Part shown: in pieces, positions 14,737-25,282 of the stretch
How positions within the stretch are numbered: the stretch's first letter is position 1
Layout of the letters: the number at the start of each line of letters is the position of its first letter
From: Pseudothauera rhizosphaerae
GTDB taxonomy: Bacteria; Pseudomonadota; Gammaproteobacteria; Burkholderiales; Rhodocyclaceae
Direction: 5' to 3'
Assembly (NCBI RefSeq): GCF_004801305.1
Contig: NZ_SSOD01000020.1
Coordinates: forward strand, 1 to 64,000
DNA: 64,000 nt
Position numbers and translations under genes: made by a program
The notes under the pieces: generated by a model
What the model saw: the letters and a program-made list of their open reading frames with translations, nothing else
What the model was told of the DNA's origin: nothing
Databases searched by the model: none

Positions 14737-17181
14737 GTGAAAAACCCTGCCGGCGTCCAGAGAATGTTGGCCGATAAATATCGTTCCCGTACCATCCTGT
14801 CCTCCCTTTTGCACCGCATCCGTTCCGCTTCCTCCCCCCTGCGCTGGCTGCTGCTGGCGCTGGGGCTCGCCGCCGCCACGGCAACGGCCTCGCTGGCGCA
14901 GGCGCAGCGTGACCTGCTGTCCTCCCTCTTCCACCGCCACACCGCCGTCATGATGTTCATCGAGCCCGAGAGTGGCCTCATCGTGGACGCCAATGCGGCC
15001 GCCGAACGCTTCTACGGCTACGGCCCGCGTGGACTGACCGGCCGCAGCATCGACGAGATCAACGCCCTCGACCCCTATGAAGTCGCCGCCGAACGGGCAC
15101 AGGCGCGTGCCGAGCAGCGCAGCTACTTCGTATTCCCGCACCGCCTGGCGAGCGGCGAAATCCGCACCGTGGAGGTGTATTCCTCGCCGGTGCGGCTGGA
15201 CAACGGCCAACTGGTGCTGTTCTCCATCGTCCACGACATCACCGGCAAGCGCGTCGCCGAGGCCGACCTGCTCGACTACAGACACCGCCTGGAAGAACTA
15301 GTCGGACAACGTACCCGCGAAGCGGGCGCGGCCCAGGAGCGCACGCGCAACGTGCTCGCCGGTGCAGTGATGGCCCAGTTGGCGCTCATCGCACTGCTGC
15401 TCGTCAGCATCGTGCGCCAGCGCCGCAGTGCGTGGGCGCTGGCACGGCACGAGGAGCAACTGGGCACGCTGATCGACGCCCTGCCCGACGTGATCCGCCT
15501 GAAGGACGGCGCCGGGCGCTGGCAGCAGGCGAACCGCTATGCGCTGGAGCTGTTCGGGCTCACGGACGTGGATTACCGCGGCCGCACCGACGCCGAACTC
15601 GCCTTCCGCCAGGGCGATGCGCGCCGCGCCCTGCTCGGCCACGAGCAGTCCGACGAGGAGGCCTGGCAGGCCGGCGCCGCGCTGCGCATCGAGGAGAACA
15701 TCCCCACCGCCAACGGCCAGTGCATGGTGTTCGACACCATCAAGGTGCCGCTCTTCCACACCGACGGCAGCCGCAACGGCCTGGTGAGCATAGGCCGCGA
15801 CATCACCGAGCGGCGCCACGCCGAATCGGAGATCGAACGCCTGGCGTATTTCGACTCGCTCACCGGCCTGCCCAACCGCCACCTGCTGCTCGACCGCCTG
15901 GCCCATGCGCTGGCGGTGGCGCAGCGCTCCGGCCACCACGGCGCCCTGCTGCTGCTCGACCTGGACTACTTCAAGACCCTCAACGACGCCCGCGGCCACG
16001 AAATGGGCGACCGCCTGCTCAAGGCGGTCGCGGAGCGCCTGCATGAGGGACTGCGCGCCAGCGACACCCTGTCTCGCTTCGGCGGCGACGAGTTCGTGCT
16101 GCTGTTGCCCGAGATCGCGGCGTACGAGCACCAGGCCGCCGACATGGCGCGCAACGTGGCGGAGAAGATGCGCAGCGTGATCGGCCTGCCCTTCGACATC
16201 GGCGGCCAGCCCATCGCGCTGGGCGTGAGCATAGGGGTGACGCTGTTCCCGCCCGCCCAGGGGGGCGAAGCCACGGAGCTGATCAAGCAGGCCGACACCG
16301 CGCTGTACCAGGCCAAGGCCGCGGGACGCAACGCCGTGCGCTTCTTCGAGCCGGAGATGCAGGCGCGCGCCGAGATGCGCTTCACCCTCGAAACCGAACT
16401 GCGCCAGGCCATCGACCAGAACGAGCTGCGCCTGTACGTGCAGCCCCAGTTCGACGCCGAGCGCCGCATGCGCGGCGCCGAGGTGCTGCTGCGCTGGCAC
16501 CACCCGCGCCGCGGGCTGATCCCGCCCGCGAGCTTCATCCCCATCGCCGAGGAAACCGGCCTGATCGTCGAACTGGGCGACTGGGTGCTGCACCAGGCCT
16601 GTCGCCTGCTGACCTCACCGCAGATGGCCGGGCTGCCGCTGCGCCTGTCGGTGAACGTGAGTCCGCGCCAGTTCCACCGCACCGGCTTCGTCGGCCGCGT
16701 GCGCGACATCCTCGCCGACACCGGCGCGGACCCGGAGCGGCTCACCTTCGAGGTCACCGAGAACCTGGTCATCGACAAGGTGCACCAGACCGTCGCCACC
16801 ATGTCCGAGCTCAACGCCCTGGGCATCCGCTTCTCGATCGACGATTTCGGCACCGGCTACTCTTCGCTCTCCTACCTGAAGCGCCTGCCCATCGACGAAC
16901 TGAAGATAGACCGCAGCTTCGTCCGCGACGCACCGAGCGACCCGAACGACGCGGCGCTGGTGGACGCCATCCTGTCCATCGCGGCCCTGCTGCACATCGA
17001 CGTGGTGGCCGAAGGGGTGGAAACCGAGGAACAGGCCGCCTTCCTCGCCGCCCGCGCGCCCATGCTCTATCAGGGTTACCTGTACGCGCGGCCGGAACCG
17101 GTCGAAGCCTTCCTCGCCCGCCTGGGCGGCATCCCGGCGGCCGGATGCCCTTCCAACGGCGGGGACGGGCCGGCCCTGTAG
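14737..17181 (+). CDS. Membrane PAS-GGDEF-EAL protein (cyclic di-GMP turnover)
   Basis: The frame opens with GTG at 14737; an ATG at 14764 is an alternative and neither has a strong ribosome binding site. The layout is a hydrophobic segment near 36-55, a PAS domain about 65-175, a second membrane segment about 203-223, a second PAS about 235-360, GGDEF about 370-535 with an intact SRFGGDEFV site, and EAL about 550-800. The EAL signature reads EVL rather than EAL, but the metal-binding Glu is kept, as are NVSPRQF, EVTEN, DDFGTGYSSL and EGVE. Both cyclase and phosphodiesterase activity are therefore possible. It lies next to surface adhesin genes, and a PilZ-domain gene lies 3 kb on. Confidence 0.9.
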   Translation: MKNPAGVQRMLADKYRSRTILSSLLHRIRSASSPLRWLLLALGLAAATATASLAQAQRDLLSSLFHRHTAVMMFIEPESGLIVDANAAAERFYGYGPRGLTGRSIDEINALDPYEVAAERAQARAEQRSYFVFPHRLASGEIRTVEVYSSPVRLDNGQLVLFSIVHDITGKRVAEADLLDYRHRLEELVGQRTREAGAAQERTRNVLAGAVMAQLALIALLLVSIVRQRRSAWALARHEEQLGTLIDALPDVIRLKDGAGRWQQANRYALELFGLTDVDYRGRTDAELAFRQGDARRALLGHEQSDEEAWQAGAALRIEENIPTANGQCMVFDTIKVPLFHTDGSRNGLVSIGRDITERRHAESEIERLAYFDSLTGLPNRHLLLDRLAHALAVAQRSGHHGALLLLDLDYFKTLNDARGHEMGDRLLKAVAERLHEGLRASDTLSRFGGDEFVLLLPEIAAYEHQAADMARNVAEKMRSVIGLPFDIGGQPIALGVSIGVTLFPPAQGGEATELIKQADTALYQAKAAGRNAVRFFEPEMQARAEMRFTLETELRQAIDQNELRLYVQPQFDAERRMRGAEVLLRWHHPRRGLIPPASFIPIAEETGLIVELGDWVLHQACRLLTSPQMAGLPLRLSVNVSPRQFHRTGFVGRVRDILADTGADPERLTFEVTENLVIDKVHQTVATMSELNALGIRFSIDDFGTGYSSLSYLKRLPIDELKIDRSFVRDAPSDPNDAALVDAILSIAALLHIDVVAEGVETEEQAAFLAARAPMLYQGYLYARPEPVEAFLARLGGIPAAGCPSNGGDGPAL

Positions 17182-17249
17182 GAGCGGCCTTGGCCGCGAT
17201 GCGGCCTATGGACAAACGAAGGCCGCATCGCGGGCAAGCCCGCTCCTAC
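17178..17249. repeat. GTAGGAGCGG-type REP hairpin between convergent genes
   Basis: The left arm starting GTAGGAGCGGCC and GCCGCGATGCGGCCT pairs with the right arm AGGCCGCATCGCGGGC and GCCCGCTCCTAC to form a long imperfect hairpin with a short loop (about ATGGACAAACGA). GTAGGAGCGGSYT-GCCGCGA repeats are a known dispersed family in gamma- and betaproteobacteria. Here it overlaps the stop codon of the GGDEF/EAL gene and ends 10 bases from the stop of gdhA on the other strand, so it likely serves as a bidirectional transcript end. Confidence 0.75.
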
Positions 17250-17259
17250 CTGGGGTTTC

Positions 17260-18603
<1,344 letters not shown>

Positions 18604-18639
18604 CCTCTCTTTTCCTTCCCGGCCCTCGTGGGCCCGCAA

Positions 18640-18656
18640 TGCACCAAAACCATGCA
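18640..18656. promoter_or_regulatory. NtrC-like binding site upstream of gdhA
   Basis: TGCACCAAAACCATGCA contains a perfect left half (TGCACCA) of the NtrC consensus TGCACCA-N3-TGGTGCA and a 4/7 right half. It lies inside a larger perfect inverted repeat, AATGCA...TGCATT (18638-18658). Its position 37 bases before the gdhA start codon would suit repression or modulation under nitrogen limitation. The same upstream region also holds GCGCA/TGCGC arms. This is inferred from consensus only. Confidence 0.4.
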
Positions 18657-18750
18657 TTTTGTCGGAAAAGAGGATGGAGCGCACCAACTTTGCGCACACC
18701 TGCACTACATCGGTGCAACCAACGAACCGATCGCGCGACGGGGCTCCGTT

Positions 18751-19431
18751 TCAGCGCCGGCGCGTGCGCGCGGCTTCGATCAGCGCGGCGATGTCGGTGT
18801 TGCCCTGGGCGCGCGCCCAGGCGTCCGCGGTCAGGCCGCGGTCGTTCTTCAGGTCCACGTCGGCGCCGGCGGCGAGCAGGCGGCGCACGACGTCGATGTG
18901 GCCGTTGCGTGCGGCGATCATCAGCGGCGTGGCCTGGTTGGGCGCCGGCGCATCGATCCGCGCGCCACTCGCCAGCAGCTTGTCGACGAGCGCCGTGCGC
19001 CCCTCGAAAGCCGCGTAGTGCAGCGGCGTCCAGCCGTCCTGATCCACGGGCGCGCCGGCTGCGAGGAGCAGGTCGGCGACGTCCTCGTGCCCCTTGAGCA
19101 CGGCCAGCATCAGCGCCGAATCGCCGGCGAGGTTGCGCAGCCCGAGGCTGGGCCGGTAACGCAGCAGGGTTTCCACGGTGGCCTTGTGCCCCTCCCTCGC
19201 GGCGAGCATGAGCAGGCTGTTGCCCTGGGCGTCCACGGTGTTCGGGTCGATGCCGCGGGCGAGCAGCGCGGCGAGCTGCCGGGTATCGCCCAGGCGCGCG
19301 GAACTGAGGGAATCCTCATAGCTGCTGCCCTGGGCGGCGGCCGCGGCCACGAACAGGCAGGCGAGCACGGCCACGAGCAGGCGCGGGAAACCGTACGGAC
19401 GAAGGATGGAGGTATCAGTGGCGGGACGCAT
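18751..19431 (-). CDS. Periplasmic or exported ankyrin-repeat protein
   Basis: The best start is ATG 19431, which overlaps the end of tatD by 17 bases and gives a 226-residue protein. A hydrophobic N-terminus (LLVAVLACLFVAAAAAQG) looks like a signal peptide cleaved near AAA-QG. The rest is about five ankyrin repeats, recognised by NSLLMLAAREGH, SALMLAVLKGHEDVADLLL, WTPLHYAAFEGRTALVDKLL and TPLMIAARNGHIDVVRRLL. Ankyrin repeats bind proteins; the partner is unknown. Translational coupling to tatD suggests it is the last gene of the mltG-tmk-holB-pilZ-tatD run. Confidence 0.9.
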   Translation of the reverse strand: MRPATDTSILRPYGFPRLLVAVLACLFVAAAAAQGSSYEDSLSSARLGDTRQLAALLARGIDPNTVDAQGNSLLMLAAREGHKATVETLLRYRPSLGLRNLAGDSALMLAVLKGHEDVADLLLAAGAPVDQDGWTPLHYAAFEGRTALVDKLLASGARIDAPAPNQATPLMIAARNGHIDVVRRLLAAGADVDLKNDRGLTADAWARAQGNTDIAALIEAARTRRR

Positions 19432-20188
19432 GGCGGAACAACCTGAAGAAGTTGTCGGTGGTGGCCTCGGCGATGCGCTCCAGCGGCTCATGGCGCAGGC
19501 GGGCGATCTCCTCGGCGACATGGACGACGTAGGCCGGCTGGTTGGTCTTGCCGCGGTATGGCGTGGGCGCGAGATAGGGCGAATCGGTCTCGATCAGCAG
19601 GCGGTCCAGCGGCACGCGGGCGGCCACTTCCTTGAGCGCCGTGGCGTTCTTGAAGGTGACGATGCCCGAGAATGAAATATAGAAGCCCAGGTCCAGTGCC
19701 GCATCGGCCACTTCCTGGGACTCCGTGAAGCAGTGCATGACGCCGCCCGCTTCACCCGCCTCTTCCTCCCGCATCAGGCGCAGCGTGTCGGCGGCCGCGT
19801 CCCGGGTGTGGATGATCAGCGGCTTGCCCGCGCGGCGGGCGGCGCGGATGTGGGTGCGGAAGCGCGCCCGCTGCCACTCGGGGGCGTCCTTGTGCCAGTA
19901 GTAGTCCAGCCCGGTCTCGCCGATGGCCACCACGCGCGGGTGGTCGGCCAGGGCCAGCAGGCGCACCTCGTCCGGCTCCTCGCAGTCGGCGTTGTCCGGG
20001 TGCACGCCCACCGAGGCGTACAGGTTGGGATGGCGCTCGGCCAGCGCCAGCACGGCGGGAAAATCCTCCAGCTTCACCGACACGCACAGGGCGTGGCCGA
20101 CGCCGTTGGCGGCCATGGCCGCGAGCACTTCGGACTCGCGGGCGATGAGGTCGGGGAAATCGAGATGGCAGTGGGAATCTACGAACAT
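19415..20188 (-). CDS. tatD: TatD-family metal-dependent DNase
   Basis: This 257-residue TIM-barrel hydrolase has the complete metal ligand set: the N-terminal DSHCHLDF pair, GETGLDYYW, the H-bearing LIIHTRDA, VMHCFTES and LIETDSPYLAP. The TatD/YcfH family has 3'-5' DNA exonuclease or hydrolase activity and is linked to DNA repair. The gene order holB-pilZ-tatD is typical of betaproteobacteria and supports a YcfH-like orthologue. It follows pilZ after 96 bases and overlaps the ankyrin-repeat gene. Confidence 0.93.
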   Translation of the reverse strand: MFVDSHCHLDFPDLIARESEVLAAMAANGVGHALCVSVKLEDFPAVLALAERHPNLYASVGVHPDNADCEEPDEVRLLALADHPRVVAIGETGLDYYWHKDAPEWQRARFRTHIRAARRAGKPLIIHTRDAAADTLRLMREEEAGEAGGVMHCFTESQEVADAALDLGFYISFSGIVTFKNATALKEVAARVPLDRLLIETDSPYLAPTPYRGKTNQPAYVVHVAEEIARLRHEPLERIAEATTDNFFRLFRHASRH

Positions 20189-20284
20189 GCGCGGAGGAAA
20201 AAAGACGGACGCCGCGGCGTCCGGACAGCGATGGGACCGGCCGCGGGCGTGAGGGTTCGCAGGGGCCGGCGCGCCGGCCGGCGT

Positions 20285-20650
20285 TCAGAGGGTGTGGGTG
20301 GGGCGGTTGGAGCCCAGATGGCCGGCGAGGATCTGCTCGATCTTGTGCTTGACCGCCTTGCCGGATTCGTCGTCGCTGAAATGCACGCCCACGCCCTGGG
20401 TCTTGCCCCCCTGCGCGCCGTGGGGTGTGACCCACACCACCGTGCCGGCCACTGGGTGCTTGGTCGGGTCGTCCATCAGTTGCAGCAGCATGAACACCTC
20501 GTCGCCCAGGTTCTGGCCCTTGGGGGTGGGCACGAAGATGCCGCCGTTGGTGAGGAAAGGCATATAGGCGGCGTAGAGCGCCGACTTGGAGTTGATGTTC
20601 AGCGACAGCACGCTGGGGCGTGCCACCTGGGGCCTGGCCTGCTCACTCAT
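20285..20650 (-). CDS. pilZ: PilZ-domain protein (type IV pilus assembly type)
   Basis: This 121-residue single-domain PilZ protein has the layout of the founding PilZ of type IV pilus biogenesis (LSLNINSKSALYAAYMPF, GGIFVPT, DEVFMLL). The N-terminus lacks the RxxxR motif needed for cyclic di-GMP binding in canonical PilZ domains, and the second motif reads VGVHFSD. It may thus act in pilus assembly through PilB/FimX-like partners rather than as a cyclic di-GMP sensor. Its ATG overlaps the holB stop (ATGA), a conserved arrangement. Confidence 0.9.
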   Translation of the reverse strand: MSEQARPQVARPSVLSLNINSKSALYAAYMPFLTNGGIFVPTPKGQNLGDEVFMLLQLMDDPTKHPVAGTVVWVTPHGAQGGKTQGVGVHFSDDESGKAVKHKIEQILAGHLGSNRPTHTL

Positions 20651-21696
20651 GATCTGGGTCCGGTTAGAGCGCGCGCGTAGCGCATCAGCATGTCTTCCAG
20701 CATCAACCGGGCATTGAGCGGATGCTGGGCGACCCGGCGAATCTGGATGAATTCATTGTAACAGTTGTTTACCGCGGCAATGCTGGTGCGCGCGGCCAGC
20801 GCGGCCAGCGTGCTTTCCTGCGCCGGGAAGAAGCGCACCCGGCCCCCCAGTCGCAGCGCAACGAGATCGGCCACCCAACGCTGCATCCAGTCCACCAGGG
20901 CCGGCATGTTGAAGCCGGCGGCGAGGGCTTCCTTGGACTTGAGCCAGCTTTCCCACTGTCCGGCCAGGCGCAGCGGGTCTTCGCCCGGCAGGCTGGCCAC
21001 GTCGCGTACGAAGCGGGCGAACAGGCTGCCCGCGCCCTGCTCCGCCAGCCGTTCGGCTGCCAGCGGCAGGCCGCCGGTGAGCGCGAGCAGCGCGCCCGCA
21101 TTGGCGTCGCGTGCAGCCAGCCAGGCGCCCAGCGCCTCCGCGGACGGGCGCGAGAAGGACCACTGCTGGCAGCGGCTGCGGATGGTGGGCAGCAGACGCC
21201 GCGGCGCCGAGGACACGAGCAGGAAGATGCAACCCGCCGGCGGTTCTTCCAGCAGCTTGAGGAGTGCGTTGGCGGTGAACACGTTCATCGCCTCGGCCGG
21301 GTCCAGCACCACCACGCGCCGGCTGCCGTGGTGGCCGGTGACGCTGAGGGCTTCCTGCAGTGCGCGGATCTGCTCGATGAGTATCTGCGAGGATTTCGCC
21401 TTGCCGGTGCCCGCCTCGGCTCCTTCACCCTCTTCCGCTTCGGCGGCGGCTTCCGCCTCCGGCACGATGCGCAGCAGGTCCGGGTGGTTGCCCGACAGGC
21501 GCCACTGGCAGGCCGGACAATGGCCGCAGGCATGGCCGTCGGCGCCCGGCGCATCGCACAGCAGGCGGGCGGCGAGTGCCTCGGCCAGGTCGCGCTTGCC
21601 CAGGCCCGGCGGGCCGACGAAGAGCAGCGCGTGGGGCAAGCGCTCGCCCAGGTCGAGCAGGCGCTGCCAGACGGGCACGAGCCAGGGCTGGATCAT
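20647..21696 (-). CDS. holB: DNA polymerase III delta' subunit
   Basis: The start at ATG 21696 overlaps the tmk stop in ATGA. The 349-residue protein carries an AAA+ module with Walker [15 protein letters not shown], the Cys cluster [19 protein letters not shown] that binds zinc in the clamp-loader family, and a Walker-B/sensor region [11 protein letters not shown] and LLKLLEEPP. Delta' is the stator of the clamp loader that opens the beta sliding clamp. It lies between tmk and pilZ with overlaps on both sides, so the three are translationally coupled. Confidence 0.95.
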   Translation of the reverse strand: MIQPWLVPVWQRLLDLGERLPHALLFVGPPGLGKRDLAEALAARLLCDAPGADGHACGHCPACQWRLSGNHPDLLRIVPEAEAAAEAEEGEGAEAGTGKAKSSQILIEQIRALQEALSVTGHHGSRRVVVLDPAEAMNVFTANALLKLLEEPPAGCIFLLVSSAPRRLLPTIRSRCQQWSFSRPSAEALGAWLAARDANAGALLALTGGLPLAAERLAEQGAGSLFARFVRDVASLPGEDPLRLAGQWESWLKSKEALAAGFNMPALVDWMQRWVADLVALRLGGRVRFFPAQESTLAALAARTSIAAVNNCYNEFIQIRRVAQHPLNARLMLEDMLMRYARALTGPRS

Positions 21697-22325
21697 GGGA
21701 AGAAGCGCTCGGCGACGATGGCTTCCAGCTCGGCGCGGATGGTCTCCGGCGCCCGGTCGGCGGCGATCACCCGCACCCGCGCCGGGTCGCGCCGGGCGCG
21801 CAGCAGGTAGGCGGCGCGCACGCGCCCGAAGAAGTCGCGCTGTTCGCGCTCGAAGCGGTCGGGGGCCGTGCCGGTGGCGGCCACGCGCGCGGCGGCGATC
21901 TCCGGCGGCAGGTCGAAGACCAGCGTGAGATCGGGCTGGAAGTCCGGATGCACCCAGCGTTCGAGGGCCTCGAAGCGCGCCTCGTCCAGTCCGCGTCCGC
22001 CCACTTGGTAGGCGTAGGTGGCGTCGGTGAAGCGGTCGCACACCACCCAGCGCCCCGCAGCCAGCGCCGGCAGGATGCGCGCGGCGAGATGTTCCCGGCG
22101 CGCGGCGAACATCAGCAGGGCCTCGGTCTCCAGGTGCATGGGCTCGTGCAGCAGCAGCTCGCGCAGGCGTTCGCCCAGGGGCGTGCCGCCCGGCTCGCGG
22201 GTCTGGTCCACGTCGAGGCCGCGCCCGCGCAGCAGCTCGACCAGGTTGGCGATCTGGCTGCTCTTGCCCGCGCCGTCTATGCCTTCGAACGTGATGAAGC
22301 GCGCCCGGGTTGCCGTACCGTTCAA
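21693..22325 (-). CDS. tmk: Thymidylate kinase
   Basis: This 210-residue P-loop kinase ([15 protein letters not shown]) phosphorylates dTMP to dTDP. The dTMP-binding DR motif appears as [14 protein letters not shown], and the lid region is Arg-rich. Translation appears to begin with TTG at 22325, overlapping the mltG stop (TTGA). No in-frame ATG lies between it and the P-loop, and the spacing to FITFEG fits the family. The start codon suggests translational coupling and modest expression. Confidence 0.95.
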   Translation of the reverse strand: MNGTATRARFITFEGIDGAGKSSQIANLVELLRGRGLDVDQTREPGGTPLGERLRELLLHEPMHLETEALLMFAARREHLAARILPALAAGRWVVCDRFTDATYAYQVGGRGLDEARFEALERWVHPDFQPDLTLVFDLPPEIAAARVAATGTAPDRFEREQRDFFGRVRAAYLLRARRDPARVRVIAADRAPETIRAELEAIVAERFFP

Positions 22326-23323
22326 CTGCCGTTACCTCCGCGCTGAAAGCGATTGACCGCCCGGTTGTGATCGGCGAGGTTGCGCGAAAACTCGCTGCTG
22401 CCGTCGCCCCGGGAGACGAAGTAGAAATACTGGGAAGCGGTGGGCTGCAGCGTGGCACGCAGCGATTCCATGCCCGGCATGGCGATGGGCGTGGGGGGCA
22501 GGCCGGCGCGGGTGTAGGTGTTCCAGGGGTGGTCCGTGTCCAGGTGGTGCCGGCGCAGGCGGCCTTCGAATTGCGGGCCGTAGCCGTAGATCACGGCCGG
22601 GTCGGTCTGCAGGCGCATGCCGATGCGCAGCCGGTTGATGAACACCGAAGCGACCAGCCCGCGGTCCTCGGGGCGGCCGGTTTCCTTCTCCACGATGGAG
22701 GCCAGGATCAGCGCCTCGTAGGGCGAGGCCAGCGGCAGCCCCGGCTGGCGCTCGTCCCAGGCGCGCCGCAGGCGCTCCTGCATGGACTGGTAGGCGCGGC
22801 GGTACAGGGCCAGCGCGCCCGAGTGCTTGTCGAAGACGTAGGTGTCGGGGAAGAACAGCCCTTCCGGGTGCGCCTCGGCGGCGCCGACGCGCTGCAGGAG
22901 TTCGGCGTCCGTCAGCCCGGCCGCGTCCTGCGTCAGGTAGGGATGGGATTCGATCGCCGCCCTCACCTGATGGAAATTCCAGCCTTCCACCAGGGTCAGG
23001 TCGGCCTGGGACACGTCGCCGCTGGAGAGCTTGAGGACCAGTTGCCACAGCGTCAGCCCCTCATGCACCTCGTAGCTGCCGGCCTTGAGCAGGCGGGCCT
23101 TGCCGCTCAGGCGGGCGACCCAGTACAGCACGCGCGGCTCCACCGCGACGCCGGCCGCGGCGATGGTGTTGGCGGCCTGGCGCATGTTGTGGCCGCGCTG
23201 CACGGTGAAGTCGATGACCGGCGCGGACAGCGCGAGCGGGCGCGTGCCCACCCACCAGGCGGCAGCCGCCGCGAGTCCGGCGAGCACGGCGATGATCAGG
23301 ACGAGACGGAACAGGAATCTCAT
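22322..23323 (-). CDS. mltG: Endolytic peptidoglycan transglycosylase
   Basis: ATG 23323 gives 333 residues with an N-terminal membrane anchor ([20 protein letters not shown]). A LysM-like region follows, and then the YceG catalytic domain with ASIVEKETG carrying the catalytic Glu (about residue 212) and the conserved [20 protein letters not shown]. MltG cleaves nascent glycan strands at the inner membrane and sets their length. It heads the mltG-tmk-holB-pilZ run and is divergent from ygfZ. An alternative start 21 bases upstream cannot be excluded. Confidence 0.95.
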   Translation of the reverse strand: MRFLFRLVLIIAVLAGLAAAAAWWVGTRPLALSAPVIDFTVQRGHNMRQAANTIAAAGVAVEPRVLYWVARLSGKARLLKAGSYEVHEGLTLWQLVLKLSSGDVSQADLTLVEGWNFHQVRAAIESHPYLTQDAAGLTDAELLQRVGAAEAHPEGLFFPDTYVFDKHSGALALYRRAYQSMQERLRRAWDERQPGLPLASPYEALILASIVEKETGRPEDRGLVASVFINRLRIGMRLQTDPAVIYGYGPQFEGRLRRHHLDTDHPWNTYTRAGLPPTPIAMPGMESLRATLQPTASQYFYFVSRGDGSSEFSRNLADHNRAVNRFQRGGNGS

Positions 23324-23338
23324 AGGAACGGATGTTGG

Positions 23339-23393
23339 CTGCACGGCCCGTGCAGCGGATAGACCCAGGCCCCCGCCGGGGGCGCACTATAAT
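23339..23393. promoter_or_regulatory. Divergent control region between mltG and ygfZ
   Basis: CTGCACGG-C-CCGTGCAG (23339-23355) is a perfect 17-bp inverted repeat close to the mltG start. GCCCCC-GCC-GGGGGC (23369-23383) is a second hairpin-forming repeat. A perfect TATAAT sits at 23388-23393 on the forward strand, 59 bases before the ygfZ ATG, and is its probable -10 element. No good -35 was found. Confidence 0.45.
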
Positions 23394-23452
23394 ACTTCAC
23401 CTTGCCTGCCGCACGCCCGACCCTCCTACAACGCCAAACCTGCCCCCGACCC

Positions 23453-24469
23453 ATGAACACGACCTGGACCGAATACCTTGCCCAGGCCGGCGCCACCCTC
23501 GACGCCGGCCAAGTCCGCTTTCCCGGCGCGCCGGATGAAGGCGCCACCGTCGCGGTGCCGCTCACCCACCTCGGCCTGATCCGCAGCCGCGGGGAGGAGT
23601 CCGCCCCCTTCCTGCACAACCTGCTGTCCAACGAGGTCAACAAGCTGGCCGAGGACGCCGCCACGCTGAACAGCTTCAACACGCCCAAGGGCCGCATGCT
23701 GGCCAGCCTGCTCATGTGGCGCGAGGCGGACGGCCACCTGATCGCCCTGTCGGCCGACATCCTGCCGGGCATCCTGAAGAAGCTGTCCATGTACATCCTG
23801 CGCAGCAAGGTGAAGCTCACCGACGCCAGTGGGGAATTCGCCCTGATCGGCGTGAGCGGCCCCAAGGCCGCCGACGTGCTCGCCGCCGCGGGCCTGCCCC
23901 GGCCCCAGGAGCCCATGCGCCACGCCGCGGCCGGCGACGGGCGGGTGGTCCGCATCACCCAGGACAGCTACGTCGTCGCCGCCCCGCTGGCCGACGCCCC
24001 GGCGCGCTTCGCCGCGCTGCGCGAGGCCGGCGCGGCGGCGGCCGGCACCGACGCGTGGACGCTGGCGATGATCCGCGCCGGCCTGCCGCTCGTCACCGCC
24101 GCCACGCAGGAAGCCTTCGTCGCCCAGATGCTCAACTTCGAACTGATCGGCGGGGTGAGCTTCCACAAGGGCTGCTACCCCGGCCAGGAAATCGTCGCCC
24201 GCACCCAGTACCTGGGCAAGCTCAAGAAGCGCACCTTCCGCGTGCACATCGAAGCCGGCGCCGCCCCCGCACCGGCCACCGATCTCTACGCGCCGGACTT
24301 CGGCGAGCAGTCCGCCGGCCAGCTCGTCAATGTGGCGCCCGCCCCCGGCGGCGGCTACGAGGCCCTGGCGGTGCTGCAGGTGAGCAGCCACGAGGGCGGC
24401 GAGGTGCACGTCGGCGCAACGGACGGCCCGCGGCTCACCTTCCTCGACCTGCCCTACGCCCTGGGCTGA
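23453..24469 (+). CDS. ygfZ: YgfZ/GcvT-domain folate-binding protein (iron-sulfur cluster repair)
   Basis: This 338-residue protein belongs to the YgfZ family, which uses tetrahydrofolate to maintain certain Fe-S enzymes such as MiaB. The family signature K-G-C-Y-x-G-Q-E is present as FHKGCYPGQEIVART, with its invariant Cys. The folate-binding fold is indicated by LLSNEVNKL, TPKGRMLAS and LIGVSGPKAADVL. ATG 23453 is preferred because the upstream in-frame extension is not protein-like. A TATAAT lies 59 bases before it, and the NRDE-family gene follows 9 bases later, forming a likely two-gene unit. Confidence 0.93.
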   Translation: MNTTWTEYLAQAGATLDAGQVRFPGAPDEGATVAVPLTHLGLIRSRGEESAPFLHNLLSNEVNKLAEDAATLNSFNTPKGRMLASLLMWREADGHLIALSADILPGILKKLSMYILRSKVKLTDASGEFALIGVSGPKAADVLAAAGLPRPQEPMRHAAAGDGRVVRITQDSYVVAAPLADAPARFAALREAGAAAAGTDAWTLAMIRAGLPLVTAATQEAFVAQMLNFELIGGVSFHKGCYPGQEIVARTQYLGKLKKRTFRVHIEAGAAPAPATDLYAPDFGEQSAGQLVNVAPAPGGGYEALAVLQVSSHEGGEVHVGATDGPRLTFLDLPYALG

Positions 24470-24478
24470 TCCGGCAGC

Positions 24479-25270
24479 ATGTGCCTGATCGCGCTGGCCT
24501 GGCAGGCCCATCCCGACTACCCGCTGGTGGTCGCGGCCAACCGGGACGAGTTCTTCGCCCGGCCCGCCGCGGCGGCGCACTGGTGGCCGGACCTGCCCGA
24601 CCTGCTCGCCGGGCGCGATCTGGAAGGTGGCGGCACCTGGATGGGCGTGAGCCGCGACGGCCGTTTCGCCGCCCTGACCAACTACCGCGACCCCAGCCTG
24701 CGCCGCGACGGGGTGCCCTCCCGCGGCCTGCTGGTGCGCGACTGCCTCACCGCACCGGAGGCCGCCGAGCCCACGCTGGCGGGCATCGCCCGCCATGCCG
24801 ACAGCTACGCCGCCTTCAACCTGCTGGTCGGTGACGGCGAGCGCCTGGGGGCCTTCGAGAGCGTCACCGGCCGCATCCACATGCTGGCGCCGGGCATCTA
24901 CGGCCTTTCCAACCACCTGCTCGACACGCCCTGGCCCAAGGTGCGCCAGGCGCGCGAACGCCTGGCCACGGCGCTGGGCTCGCAGCCGGATGAAGAACTG
25001 GACGAAGAGGCCATCCTCGCCCTGCTGCGGGACGGCACCCCGGCGGCCGAAGCGGATCTGCCGCACACCGGTGTGGGCGCGGAATGGGAGCGCTGGCTGT
25101 CCCCCGCCTTCATCCGCGCCCCGGGCTACGGCACGCGCTGTTCGACCATGCTCACGGTGCGCCGCGACGGGCAGGTGCGGCTGCGCGAATGGACGTGGAC
25201 GGAAGACGGTGACCTGGCGGGCGAAGCCACCCACGGCTTCGCGATCGACGGGAGCGGGCAGGCCGCCTGA
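24479..25270 (+). CDS. NRDE-family (TANGO2-like) protein
   Basis: The protein opens with MCLIALAWQAHPDYPLVVAA, followed directly by the family-naming NRDE motif and FFARPA. The rest follows the family pattern: GGTWMGVSRDGRFAALTNYR, SRGLLVRDCL and YGLSNHLLDTPWPKV. The invariant Cys2 could act as an N-terminal nucleophile after Met removal, as proposed for the fold. Relatives of TANGO2 are widespread, and heme or metabolite handling has been proposed; the bacterial role is unsettled. It is spaced 9 bases after ygfZ. Confidence 0.9.
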   Translation: MCLIALAWQAHPDYPLVVAANRDEFFARPAAAAHWWPDLPDLLAGRDLEGGGTWMGVSRDGRFAALTNYRDPSLRRDGVPSRGLLVRDCLTAPEAAEPTLAGIARHADSYAAFNLLVGDGERLGAFESVTGRIHMLAPGIYGLSNHLLDTPWPKVRQARERLATALGSQPDEELDEEAILALLRDGTPAAEADLPHTGVGAEWERWLSPAFIRAPGYGTRCSTMLTVRRDGQVRLREWTWTEDGDLAGEATHGFAIDGSGQAA

Positions 25271-25282
25271 AACGCACGAACC

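Noticed and set aside
20189-20284. Possible small gene between tatD and pilZ
   Set aside because: The 96-bp gap has no frame with a ribosome binding site and protein-like content.
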